Assembly (NCBI RefSeq): GCF_003688725.1
Contig: NZ_REFP01000011.1
Span: 62,001-126,000 of the forward strand
Length of the DNA: 64,000 nt
From: Thermoactinomyces vulgaris
GTDB taxonomy: Bacteria; Bacillota; Bacilli; Thermoactinomycetales; Thermoactinomycetaceae
Direction: 5' to 3'
In this document: positions 55,698-62,908 of the stretch, one piece after another
Layout: each line of letters opens with the position of its first letter
Numbering within the stretch: position 1 is the stretch's first letter
Position numbers and translations under genes: made by a program
Notes under the pieces: generated by a model
Seen by the model: only the letters and a program-made list of their open reading frames with translations
Databases searched by the model: none
Told to the model about the DNA's origin: nothing

Positions 55698-56468
55698 ATG
55701 AAAGTGGATTTTGGCCTGACTGCCGGCGATTACCGAAAGTACCGGGCGGGTTATCCGGATGAATTATATGACCGTCTTAAAAAGTACGGAGTGGGTCTCA
55801 AGGGACAATCCGTGCTGGATCTCGGGACCGGAACCGGGTATCTCGCCCGGAAATTTGCCAAGCAAGGGGCCCGGGTAACCGGAATAGACATTTCCAAAGA
55901 GCTGATCAAAGAAGCCCGGGAGCTGGATGAACAAGAAGGGGTCCATTCCCGATATGTGATCGCCCGGGCAGAGGCGTTGCCCTTTTCGGATTCCGAATTT
56001 GATGTGGTGACCGCCGGGCAGTGCTGGCACTGGTTTCAAGCGGATCAAGTGTTAAAAGAAGTGCGCCGTGTTTTGCGCTCGCACGGAAAACTGGCGATCA
56101 TCCACCTGGATTGGCTGCCGCTGAAAGGAAATATTGTGGAAAAAACGGAAAAGCTCATCTTGTCGTATAATCCGGATTGGCAAGGGGCCGGGGGAACGGG
56201 GGTTTATCCGGCGTGGTTCACGCAAGTGGCGATCGGCGGATTTTCCGGTATCGAGTCTTTCACGTTTGATCTTATGATTCCATACAGCCAAGAGGCGTGG
56301 CGGGGGCGGATCCGGGCAAGCGCAGGGGTGGGGGCCAGTCTCCCGCCGGATGCAATCGCCAGGTTTGACCATGAGTTCAAAGAGTTCCTGGAAAAGAATT
56401 ATGAGGAGACGCTTAAGATACCACATCGCGTTTTTTGTTTGGTTTGCACACCGAAGGAGGAACCATGA
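55698..56468 (+). CDS. Class I SAM-dependent methyltransferase (UbiE/Methyltransf_11 type)
   Basis: A 256-aa methyltransferase with motif I VLDLGTGTGYLARKFA near residue 39, an acidic GIDIS after strand 2, and ARAEALPFSDSEFDVVTAG as motifs II-III. The later part, GQCWHWFQADQVLKEVRRVL, is typical of small-molecule methyltransferases. The substrate is unknown. ATG at 55698 follows GGGAGGCGG. The 230-odd bases upstream are AT-rich with no clear Crp/Fnr box, so it may not belong to the nitric-oxide regulon. Confidence 0.85.
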   Translation: MKVDFGLTAGDYRKYRAGYPDELYDRLKKYGVGLKGQSVLDLGTGTGYLARKFAKQGARVTGIDISKELIKEARELDEQEGVHSRYVIARAEALPFSDSEFDVVTAGQCWHWFQADQVLKEVRRVLRSHGKLAIIHLDWLPLKGNIVEKTEKLILSYNPDWQGAGGTGVYPAWFTQVAIGGFSGIESFTFDLMIPYSQEAWRGRIRASAGVGASLPPDAIARFDHEFKEFLEKNYEETLKIPHRVFCLVCTPKEEP

Positions 56469-56483
56469 TGGTTTGCATGGGAA

Positions 56484-56515
56484 GAAGAGCTTTCCTGTGG
56501 GGAAGCTCTTTTTTG
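56484..56515 (+). terminator. Terminator after the methyltransferase
   Basis: A stem of about 10 bp (AAGAGCTTTCC with GGAAGCTCTT, one T bulged) and a short loop run into Ts. The next promoter element begins four bases later. Confidence 0.88.
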
Positions 56516-56518
56516 TTT

Positions 56519-56561
56519 TGTGATCTTATTCACAAAGAGAAATCGTTTTTTTGGCTAAGAT
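56519..56561 (+). promoter_or_regulatory. Crp/Fnr box and -10 of the radical-SAM gene
   Basis: TGTGATCTTATTCACA at 56519-56534 is a perfect box. TAAGAT at 56556-56561 is 21 bases downstream. Confidence 0.87.
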
Positions 56562-56584
56562 GAAGCTGGAAGGGATGTGATGGG

Positions 56585-57682
56585 ATGAAGGCATGGGCAA
56601 AACCAAGGGATTACAACGTGAATCCGTTTATTGTGATATGGGAAGTCACCCGGGCTTGTGCGTTGAAATGTTTGCATTGCCGCGCGGAGGCCCAGTACCG
56701 CCGGGATCCGAGAGAGCTCTCGTTTGAAGAGGGAAAACATTTAATTGATGAGATTGCGATGATGGATTCGCCTTTGTTGGTCTTTACGGGCGGCGATCCA
56801 TTTATGCGCCCGGATTTGTTTGAATTGGCCATATATGCCATTGAAGAAAAGAACTTACCCGTTTCCATCACCCCCAGCGCCACCCCCAGGGTGACCCGCC
56901 GGGCGGTGGAAAAAGCCAAAGAAGCCAAATTGTCCCGCTGGGCCTTCAGCCTGGATGGTTCATGTGCCGAGATCCATGATTTTTTCCGGGGAACCAAAGG
57001 ATCTTATGATTTGACCATGAGAGGAATTCAATATCTGAAAGAATTGGGGATTCCGCTTCAAATCAATACCACTGTTTCCAAATACAATCTGGAAGATTTG
57101 CCGGAGATTGCGGACATAGTCAAAGAGATGGAAGCGGTGTTATGGAGTGTCTTCTTCCTGGTCCCCACCGGGAGGGGATTAAAAAAAGACATGATTTCCC
57201 CCGAGGAGCATGAATCGGTGATGAAATGGCTGTACGAGCTCAAAAAAACGATGCCTTGTGATATCAAAGTGACGGAAGCGCCGCACCATCGCCGTGTCTT
57301 TTTACAGGAGTCCCGGCGACAGCAGGAAACGGGCGTTTCACAAGCAGGCAAACGAAAAGATGTTTTGGGAAGAGCGCCGAAAGCCGTGAATGACGGAGAC
57401 GGATTTGTGTTTATCAGTCATATCGGCGAAGTGTATCCCAGCGGTTTTTTGCCGGTGGTTTGCGGAAATGTCCGGTGGGAACCGTTGTGGAAAATTTACC
57501 GCGAGTCGCCCGTCATGCAAAACTTGCGGGATAAATCGAAGCTGAAAGGTAAATGCGGGGTTTGTGAATTCAAGGAGATTTGCGGAGGGTCCAGGTCACG
57601 GGCTTATGCGTTGACCGGGGATTATCTGGAGAGCGATCCCTCCTGCAGTTACATTCCGGCAGCGTTTCGGCCGGAAACATGA
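56585..57682 (+). CDS. Radical-SAM/SPASM protein (NirJ/AhbD-like or TIGR04053-like)
   Basis: The radical-SAM cluster motif is CALKCLHC (CxxxCxxC) near residues 22-29, followed by FTGGDPFMRPDLF. The C-terminal SPASM region has CGVCEFKEICGG and a final Cys near CSYIP, binding auxiliary clusters. Relatives include NirJ and AhbD (haem d1 or siroheme-dependent haem synthesis) and the TIGR04053 group. Because the nearby nitrite reductase is the copper type, haem d1 is not needed for it, so a haem or other cofactor role is open. ATG at 56585 is 17 bases downstream of GGAAGGG. The product is 365 aa and its promoter is in the Crp/Fnr regulon. Confidence 0.85.
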   Translation: MKAWAKPRDYNVNPFIVIWEVTRACALKCLHCRAEAQYRRDPRELSFEEGKHLIDEIAMMDSPLLVFTGGDPFMRPDLFELAIYAIEEKNLPVSITPSATPRVTRRAVEKAKEAKLSRWAFSLDGSCAEIHDFFRGTKGSYDLTMRGIQYLKELGIPLQINTTVSKYNLEDLPEIADIVKEMEAVLWSVFFLVPTGRGLKKDMISPEEHESVMKWLYELKKTMPCDIKVTEAPHHRRVFLQESRRQQETGVSQAGKRKDVLGRAPKAVNDGDGFVFISHIGEVYPSGFLPVVCGNVRWEPLWKIYRESPVMQNLRDKSKLKGKCGVCEFKEICGGSRSRAYALTGDYLESDPSCSYIPAAFRPET

Positions 57683-57689
57683 AAAAACC

Positions 57690-57732
57690 AAAGAAAAAGG
57701 GACTTCCAAGGTCGGAAGTTCCTTTCTTTTTT
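57690..57732. terminator. Bidirectional terminator between the radical-SAM gene and nirK
   Basis: An inverted repeat of about 18 bases per arm (AAAGAAAAAGGGACTTCC against GGAAGTTCCTTTCTTTTT) with a 6-base loop lies between convergent genes. It has an A-rich left arm and a T-rich right end. Confidence 0.88.
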
Positions 57733-58681
57733 ACCGGGTTACCCGGATGATTCCTTTGGCGCCTTTGGAAGCTTGCCGGAGCTGATGGCTGATGAAAGGA
57801 TAGTTTCCTTCTTCCGTGACGGTTAGTTCGATCACGGCGCCCGCGCTCGGCGAAAGTTGCACGGTTTGCAGACCATGTAGCCGGTTGCGGGGATTTCCGT
57901 CCAAATAGACAGTATCCAGGGTGGTGCCGATCACATGGAAGGAAGAAACTTCATTCGGCCCGGCGTTGAGCACATACAACCGGATCCGTTCGCCGGCTTT
58001 TGCATGGAGCGGTTGTTCTTTCAAAGCATAATCGTTGCCGTTGAACACATTGTATTCCGGCATTCCGTTGGTCATGGCACCAAGGTCATTTTCTTTATAC
58101 CATTCGCTTTGGACGATGACATATTCGCGGTCGATCGTTGCATCGGTCGGATAGCCGTTTTTGGGTTCAACGATGATCATGCCGAACATTCCGTTGGCAA
58201 CGTGTTGCAGGACCGGGTCGGTTCCGCAGTGGTACATGAAGACGCCGGGGGTATCGGCGGAATAGGCGAAGGTGTTTTGCTGACGGGGCATCACGTTTGC
58301 AAATTTTTTGTCGGGGGCGGCATGGACGGCATGAAAGTCCATCGAATGCGGCAGGTTCGGATCTTTGTTTTTTAAGGTGAAGAAAAGTGTGTCCCCTTCT
58401 TTGACCCGGATCACCGGGCCGGGAACCGTGCCGTTAAAAGTCCAGGCGTTGTAATTCACGCCTTTGGAGATCTCGACGTCCGTCACTTGTGCGGTCATTT
58501 CAATACGGACTGTTTTCCCGTCCCGGGTGATTTTCGGCGGGATCGGCGATGCGTTCTCCCGTTGCACGGCAGGTTCGGTTTTCTCCGGGGGTGTTTCCGG
58601 TTCTTTTTTTGGCGGAATGGAACAACCGGACAGGACAAGCGATGAAATCACAAGAACAGAGAAAAAGTTTATAGTTTTCAT
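57731..58681 (-). CDS. nirK: Copper-containing nitrite reductase, lipoprotein form
   Basis: NirK reduces nitrite to nitric oxide outside the cytoplasmic membrane. A lipoprotein signal ends in LVLSGC near residue 20. Two cupredoxin domains follow. The type 1 and type 2 copper ligands are visible: PHSMDFH gives a type 1 His, catalytic Asp and type 2 His; MYHCGTDPVLQHVANGM gives type 2 His, then Cys, His and Met of type 1; the second domain supplies SFHVIG and FISHQL. The 316-aa length matches lipid-anchored Bacilli enzymes. ATG at 58681 has only a weak GGTGAT site. It is monocistronic from a Crp/Fnr-type promoter. Confidence 0.93.
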   Translation of the reverse strand: MKTINFFSVLVISSLVLSGCSIPPKKEPETPPEKTEPAVQRENASPIPPKITRDGKTVRIEMTAQVTDVEISKGVNYNAWTFNGTVPGPVIRVKEGDTLFFTLKNKDPNLPHSMDFHAVHAAPDKKFANVMPRQQNTFAYSADTPGVFMYHCGTDPVLQHVANGMFGMIIVEPKNGYPTDATIDREYVIVQSEWYKENDLGAMTNGMPEYNVFNGNDYALKEQPLHAKAGERIRLYVLNAGPNEVSSFHVIGTTLDTVYLDGNPRNRLHGLQTVQLSPSAGAVIELTVTEEGNYPFISHQLRQASKGAKGIIRVTR

Positions 58682-58696
58682 TGATGATCACCACGT

Positions 58697-58740
58697 ATTC
58701 TTTGGTCGTGTCAAATTCTGCAAATGTGCATTATTTCACA
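58697..58740 (-). promoter_or_regulatory. Crp/Fnr box and -10 of nirK
   Basis: On the minus strand TGTGAAATAATGCACA (58740-58725) has one mismatch to the palindrome. AAGAAT (58702-58697) is a -10-like hexamer 22 bases downstream, one base more than at the other sites. Confidence 0.72.
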
Positions 58741-58865
58741 AATAAGTCGTTGAGACTGCCGGGATTCCCGGATTTTTGGCGGGATGTTTCTTTTGGTGCC
58801 CCGGGAGGGGCGGGCGGCGTTTGCCGGAAGACAAATGCTGCAGTGATGTGTTGATGAAGGACGGG

Positions 58866-59165
58866 TCAAAAGCCAAGCCATTCTCTTCCTTCCGGGGAAA
58901 TTTTCTCCGGTGTCCACGGGGGATCCCAAACCACGTCCACTTCCACGCTTTCCACGGACGGCAATGAACTTAATGCGGCTTTTACCCCGCTGACGATGGT
59001 GTCATGAAGCGGGCATCCGGGGGTGGTCAGGGTCATCTCGATGAAAATATGGCCGTTTTTGATGTCCATTCGGTAAATCAGCCCGAGATCCACCACATTG
59101 ACGCCCAACTCGGGATCATAAACTTCTTTCAGTCTTTCGATGACGGTTTCACGGGTTAAACACAT
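58866..59165 (-). CDS. DUF59-family Fe-S assembly factor in the NnrS operon
   Basis: A 99-aa DUF59 protein with DPELGVNVVDLGL, TTPGCPLHD and WDPPWTP, the same three motifs as the homologue at 6752-7066. It probably helps build Fe-S or other metal centres under nitrosative or anaerobic conditions. ATG at 59165 lies inside the end of the NnrS-like gene (10-base overlap) after GGAGGAAAAAGC, so it is co-translated. About 185 bases separate its end from the nirK start, and they hold the nirK promoter. Confidence 0.87.
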   Translation of the reverse strand: MCLTRETVIERLKEVYDPELGVNVVDLGLIYRMDIKNGHIFIEMTLTTPGCPLHDTIVSGVKAALSSLPSVESVEVDVVWDPPWTPEKISPEGREWLGF

Positions 59166-60433
59166 GCTTTTTCCTCCTTTGACCTGAAAGTGAAGACGTT
59201 GCCGATGGTGGAGATGGCATACAGGCTGGAAAGCGAAAACAGAAGGAATCCGGCTTGAAAAAGAAAGGTGGATGATGTGACAATCCCGGGCACCGTTCCC
59301 AAAAAGGCAAAGCCCACAACATAAAGTGCCCGTTTCAATTTCTTCTCCTGAATCATTTCAGAAAGAAGCGGGACTTTGTTCTTTCCGACCTGGTTGCCGT
59401 ATTGAAAGGTCCACCATAAAAAAGGCACGATTTTTGACAAATAACCGATGATCGTCAGGTAGACCCATCCCCATAAACCGATCCAGACGGTCAGGATGAA
59501 AAAGGACGGTTGGGAAACGAAAAAGGAACCAACGGCAAACCCAAGAAGACAGAGCGCCGTCAATAAATTGACTCTCAAGGTGAAATGAATGCCGGCTCCC
59601 GGATTTTTCTTGATCCCGGCTTGGCGGATCTGGTGCAATGCGTAAACGTAAAGGCAAAAAGCCACGGCCAAGAGCATGATGGAAAACCGGCTCCACGGTC
59701 CAATCCCCGTCAGGTTGCTTAAAGCCCCGCCGGCCACGGCCAGATTGAAGAGAATGAATGTCCGGTTTTGCCATTGGACCGGATGGTTGTGAGAGATGGA
59801 AAACATCGGCAACAGTTTATAACTGAAACCGATAATCAGATTGCCGAACCACCCGGCAACTCCGAGCCAGATATGGGTGTAAAGAAGCTGGTCATGGCTT
59901 ACACCCAACTTCCCAAGGGTAAAATCAAAACCCATGAACATGCCGCTTGAAGCGGTCAAGATCAGGCAAACCAGCGCACTTCCCGCATGAAGGGTGACCG
60001 GATTCCATTGCCCGGCCCGAAGCAGCGTGATGCCGATGTTGAGAACAAAAAGCAATATGGCCAGAAACAGGAGCGTGCCAAAAACGGCAATCCAGCGGGG
60101 GTTAAAAAAGAAAAAGCCGAAGATCAAGCCGGTATGGCCGACCAGATAAAATACATAATGGAGTCCCCCCATTCTTTGGCTGAAGAGTGATTGGTTGAGA
60201 ACCACCGGAACCAGTTGGTACACCGCTCCCATGGCAATCATGGATGCCCACCCCAGGACGAAGAGATGCGTCAATCCCCATCCGTACGGGGAGCGGGGTG
60301 CCGTCACATGAATGTCAGACTGGAACAAAACCGCTGTGATGAAAAACGCGGTCATTTCCAAGATCCCCGTAATGATAAAGCACAGCGGGATTTTCAGTGA
60401 TGACGAATCGGCATGGATCTTCATCCCTTTCAC
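59156..60433 (-). CDS. NnrS-like multi-helix membrane protein
   Basis: This 425-aa protein has about twelve transmembrane helices and conserved His residues in helices (GLTHLFVLGWAS near 48, HIWLGVAGWFGN near 190). The pattern recalls NnrS, a haem- and copper-containing membrane protein that protects against nitric oxide stress, and also subunit I of haem-copper oxidases. The DUF2249 stop overlaps its GTG start (GTGA), and DUF59 overlaps its end, forming a three-gene operon with a Crp/Fnr box. NnrS is an inference from topology and context; no signature settles it. Confidence 0.7.
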   Translation of the reverse strand: MKGMKIHADSSSLKIPLCFIITGILEMTAFFITAVLFQSDIHVTAPRSPYGWGLTHLFVLGWASMIAMGAVYQLVPVVLNQSLFSQRMGGLHYVFYLVGHTGLIFGFFFFNPRWIAVFGTLLFLAILLFVLNIGITLLRAGQWNPVTLHAGSALVCLILTASSGMFMGFDFTLGKLGVSHDQLLYTHIWLGVAGWFGNLIIGFSYKLLPMFSISHNHPVQWQNRTFILFNLAVAGGALSNLTGIGPWSRFSIMLLAVAFCLYVYALHQIRQAGIKKNPGAGIHFTLRVNLLTALCLLGFAVGSFFVSQPSFFILTVWIGLWGWVYLTIIGYLSKIVPFLWWTFQYGNQVGKNKVPLLSEMIQEKKLKRALYVVGFAFLGTVPGIVTSSTFLFQAGFLLFSLSSLYAISTIGNVFTFRSKEEKACV

Positions 60434-60960
60434 TTCCTGTCCGTCCGGGGCTTGAAAATGGTAACCTCTGCGGAACCATCCTCTTTTTGTTCCACTTCAC
60501 AGGTGCAGCCGAGCCGGTCCAACTCTTCCAACAGATACACGGGAACCCGGTCGTTGTGAATGATCACTTGATCACCGGGGGCGGCTTTTTCCAATTGATT
60601 CAGGGTCCGGACCATCGGTTCCGGAGGTTGAAGTCCCCGGTTGTCCAAGCGGTAAACCTGAGGTTCAATGTTTTCCCCGGTTTTGAACAGAGGTTCCGCC
60701 TTTTCCTCGATCGTTTTCCCGTTTTTCTTATAAAAAAGACAAGTCCAGTGATCCGGGGCCAGCTTGGTGGCATCACACCGAAAACCTTTCATTTTTAACA
60801 TCCGGATTAATGGAACGGGTTTGAAGGTTGTATGCAAAAGCAACTGTTCTTCCTCTTTCAATGAGGCCACAGCGCCCATGATTTTTTGAAAAGGCTCAGT
60901 TTTTTTCCTTAAGTCCTCACGGACATCCAATTCCACGACGGGTTGATTCGGTTGTTTCAT
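60430..60960 (-). CDS. Tandem DUF2249 protein
   Basis: This 176-aa protein contains two TusA-like DUF2249 domains: residues about 8-80 (VVELDVREDLRKKTEPFQKI...LLHTTFKPVPLI) and about 105-170 (YRLDNRGLQPPEPMVRTLNQL...VIIHNDRVPVYLLEEL). DUF2249 proteins recur in denitrification and anaerobic-respiration clusters, with unknown biochemistry. ATG at 60960 follows AAAGGAGGG; a longer in-frame start at 61026 would run through the promoter. It is the first gene of the operon with the NnrS-like and DUF59 genes. Confidence 0.83.
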   Translation of the reverse strand: MKQPNQPVVELDVREDLRKKTEPFQKIMGAVASLKEEEQLLLHTTFKPVPLIRMLKMKGFRCDATKLAPDHWTCLFYKKNGKTIEEKAEPLFKTGENIEPQVYRLDNRGLQPPEPMVRTLNQLEKAAPGDQVIIHNDRVPVYLLEELDRLGCTCEVEQKEDGSAEVTIFKPRTDRK

Positions 60961-60984
60961 CAGTGAATCCCTCCTTTGGTTCCC

Positions 60985-61027
60985 ACTATATAGAAGGACG
61001 GTCCGGGAGGTTGTGACCAAAATCACA
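60985..61027 (-). promoter_or_regulatory. Crp/Fnr box and -10 of the DUF2249-NnrS-DUF59 operon
   Basis: On the minus strand TGTGATTTTGGTCACA (61027-61012) is a perfect box. TATAGT (60990-60985) is 21 bases downstream. Confidence 0.88.
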
Positions 61028-61058
61028 TCAAAATCCGGGTTTTGTTTTTCCGGGGAAA

Positions 61059-61101
61059 AGTGGGAAATATCACAGAAATTCCGGAAGAAGCGGACTAAAA
61101 T
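61059..61101 (+). promoter_or_regulatory. Degenerate Crp/Fnr box and -10 of the single DUF2249 gene
   Basis: AGTGGGAAATATCACA at 61059-61074 keeps the right half-site TCACA but has two mismatches on the left. TAAAAT at 61096-61101 is exactly 21 bases downstream, matching the other members. It is divergent from the operon promoter. Confidence 0.65.
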
Positions 61102-61138
61102 AAATGCGGAATCCGATCAATAAAAGGAGGGTAAAGCA

Positions 61139-61378
61139 TTGGAACATTCCTTTGCGGCAACCGTCGATGCAAGAGAATATGAACCGAAGGACAAGCACCG
61201 GATTATTTTTGAAACCTTTGACGGGTTACAGCCCGGACAAGCGATGTTGTTATACAACGACCACGATCCGAAACCACTCTATTATCAGTTTCAAATGGAA
61301 AGGCCGGAGACTTTCGGGTGGGAGTATTTGGAGGAAGGCCCGGAGGTCTGGCGTGTGGCGATCAGCAAAAAAGGTTGA
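61139..61378 (+). CDS. Single-domain DUF2249 protein
   Basis: A 79-aa TusA-like DUF2249 protein (TVDAREYEPKDKHRIIFETFDGL, then GQAMLLYNDHDPKPLYYQF). It shares the family pattern with both halves of the divergent 176-aa protein. TTG at 61139 follows AAAGGAGGG, an unusually strong site. The NHDPKPL-like segment, here DHDPKPL, is the family hallmark. It has its own Crp/Fnr-type promoter. Confidence 0.85.
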   Translation: MEHSFAATVDAREYEPKDKHRIIFETFDGLQPGQAMLLYNDHDPKPLYYQFQMERPETFGWEYLEEGPEVWRVAISKKG

Positions 61379-61412
61379 CATTTCATATTTCCATCCTTCT
61401 TGATGATGTGCC

Positions 61413-61446
61413 AAAGGGGATCACTGCTTGAAGCGTGATCCCCTTT
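61413..61446. terminator. Hairpin between convergent genes
   Basis: A 12-bp perfect stem (61413-61424 with 61435-61446) with a 10-base loop has no long T-run. It probably ends the DUF2249 transcript and overlaps the stop codon of the reverse gene. Confidence 0.6.
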
Positions 61447-62735
61447 CAAGCGGATGTCACCCCGCTTTTAAAAATAATCACGGCTCCGGTCGCATAAAGA
61501 ACGAGGATCAGTGCCGTCAACAGCAGTTGAACCGGTACGAGGTTAAATCCGCTGATTTCCACCAAGTAATTAAAAAAATCATACAAGTCGGGCGTGATTT
61601 CGATGAAGGCAATGGTATACAAGGCCAGAGCGGCATTTTTGGCAAATTTCTTTTGCGCTTCCTCTTTGCGCTGTTCAGCCCGGCGCATTTCTTCATTGGA
61701 GAGAAGTTCAATCCATGAATCGAGTTTTTCGCTCAACGCTTCCAACAATTGATGGATACGGCTTGTCTCGCTTAATCCGTCGACCATGGGTTTAAACCGC
61801 TCGGGCAAACGGGATTCGTCCGTATATTGGATGATCAGAGGGATATCATCGATTTCCACTTTTAAATTGATGCATTGATCGATGGACAAATTCAGTTGTT
61901 TGAATTCATCTTTTTCAATAGGCAGCCATTGATCCAGGCAATACAAGTAGAACCAGTAATGTTGCAAATTCAATTCAATCAATTCATAAATCTCTTTGTC
62001 TGAATCATCAAATTCTCCAAAGATGATGACGGCGGCCCAACTCATAAAAATCATGAGCTGCTTCCGGTCATCGTAGTCCACGGGTGTCGAGTGGATGTTT
62101 TCCAGGTATTCCAACACTTTCTCTTTTTTTGCATTCATTTTTGAAAGTTCATTGGAATCATCATAACCGATTAAATCCGGTTTTAAAATGGCGGGAATCC
62201 CTTTTTGCAAAAAGCGGGGCAGACGGTCAAAGCGGGAGGTGTCCACATTGCCTTGAAGCGGGCTGAAAAAAACCATGGTCATGACGTAAGAAAGTCCGTT
62301 GTATTCCCAACCCGAGGAAGCGCTGGGTCGAAGCTCTTTCTTGTGTTTTCTTACCAACTCCCTCAACTCTTTGGTAATGACATAGATGACGGGAGAAATG
62401 TCATGGGTCCAATTGAGAATTTTTTGGTGGGATTTTTTCCTTTTTTCCAGATACCTCGCGGCAAAGGTCATGTTTCCGATGTAAATTTGCGGTTTGGAAT
62501 AGTATTTAAACAGCCCGATTCCGGTTTGAAAAATATATAAAAATAATTGATCGGTGATTTTGGTGCAGATACATTTTTCATACAAAATCACTTTTTCCCT
62601 TTTCGTCAACGGGGATACTTGAAAATTTTTGGACAGATAAGCGCTGATTTCTTCGAATAATTCCGGGGAAAGCCGGGCGCCGAGATCAAACGGGATGTAT
62701 CGGACCGGTTCTGACAAAATTTGATAGAAAGTCAA
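61446..62735 (-). CDS. Unknown 429-aa protein with two C-terminal transmembrane helices
   Basis: I do not recognise this protein. Residues 1-340 are mostly helical and charged without signal peptide. A coiled-coil segment (MRRAEQRKEEAQKK) precedes two C-terminal hydrophobic helices (about 358-384 and 395-424) separated by a short loop, so a large soluble domain sits on a membrane hairpin. TTG at 62735 is chosen because AAAGGGGGAGCGGAC directly precedes it; an ATG at 62753 overlaps that site. It lies between the DUF2249 and nitric oxide reductase genes, but no Crp/Fnr box was seen upstream. The topology superficially recalls CorA-like channels, without a GMN motif. Confidence 0.7.
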   Translation of the reverse strand: MTFYQILSEPVRYIPFDLGARLSPELFEEISAYLSKNFQVSPLTKREKVILYEKCICTKITDQLFLYIFQTGIGLFKYYSKPQIYIGNMTFAARYLEKRKKSHQKILNWTHDISPVIYVITKELRELVRKHKKELRPSASSGWEYNGLSYVMTMVFFSPLQGNVDTSRFDRLPRFLQKGIPAILKPDLIGYDDSNELSKMNAKKEKVLEYLENIHSTPVDYDDRKQLMIFMSWAAVIIFGEFDDSDKEIYELIELNLQHYWFYLYCLDQWLPIEKDEFKQLNLSIDQCINLKVEIDDIPLIIQYTDESRLPERFKPMVDGLSETSRIHQLLEALSEKLDSWIELLSNEEMRRAEQRKEEAQKKFAKNAALALYTIAFIEITPDLYDFFNYLVEISGFNLVPVQLLLTALILVLYATGAVIIFKSGVTSA

Positions 62736-62864
62736 GTCCGCTCCCCCTTTCATTTAGTTATAAAAATAAACAAAAATTGCATAATATTACCTTTGTTTAT
62801 TAATTATAAATAGAATTATATAAAAGATTCAACGGATGATTTTAAAATAAAACAACATGACACA

Positions 62865-62898
62865 GAAAAATCCCTGCTGCATGTAGAAACAGCAGGGA
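62865..62898 (-). terminator. Terminator after the nitric oxide reductase gene
   Basis: On the minus strand TCCCTGCTG pairs with CAGCAGGGA around a 10-base loop, followed by TTTTTC. The rest of 62736-62864 is very AT-rich and holds no other recognised feature. Confidence 0.88.
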
Positions 62899-62908
62899 GA
62901 CGGGGTGG

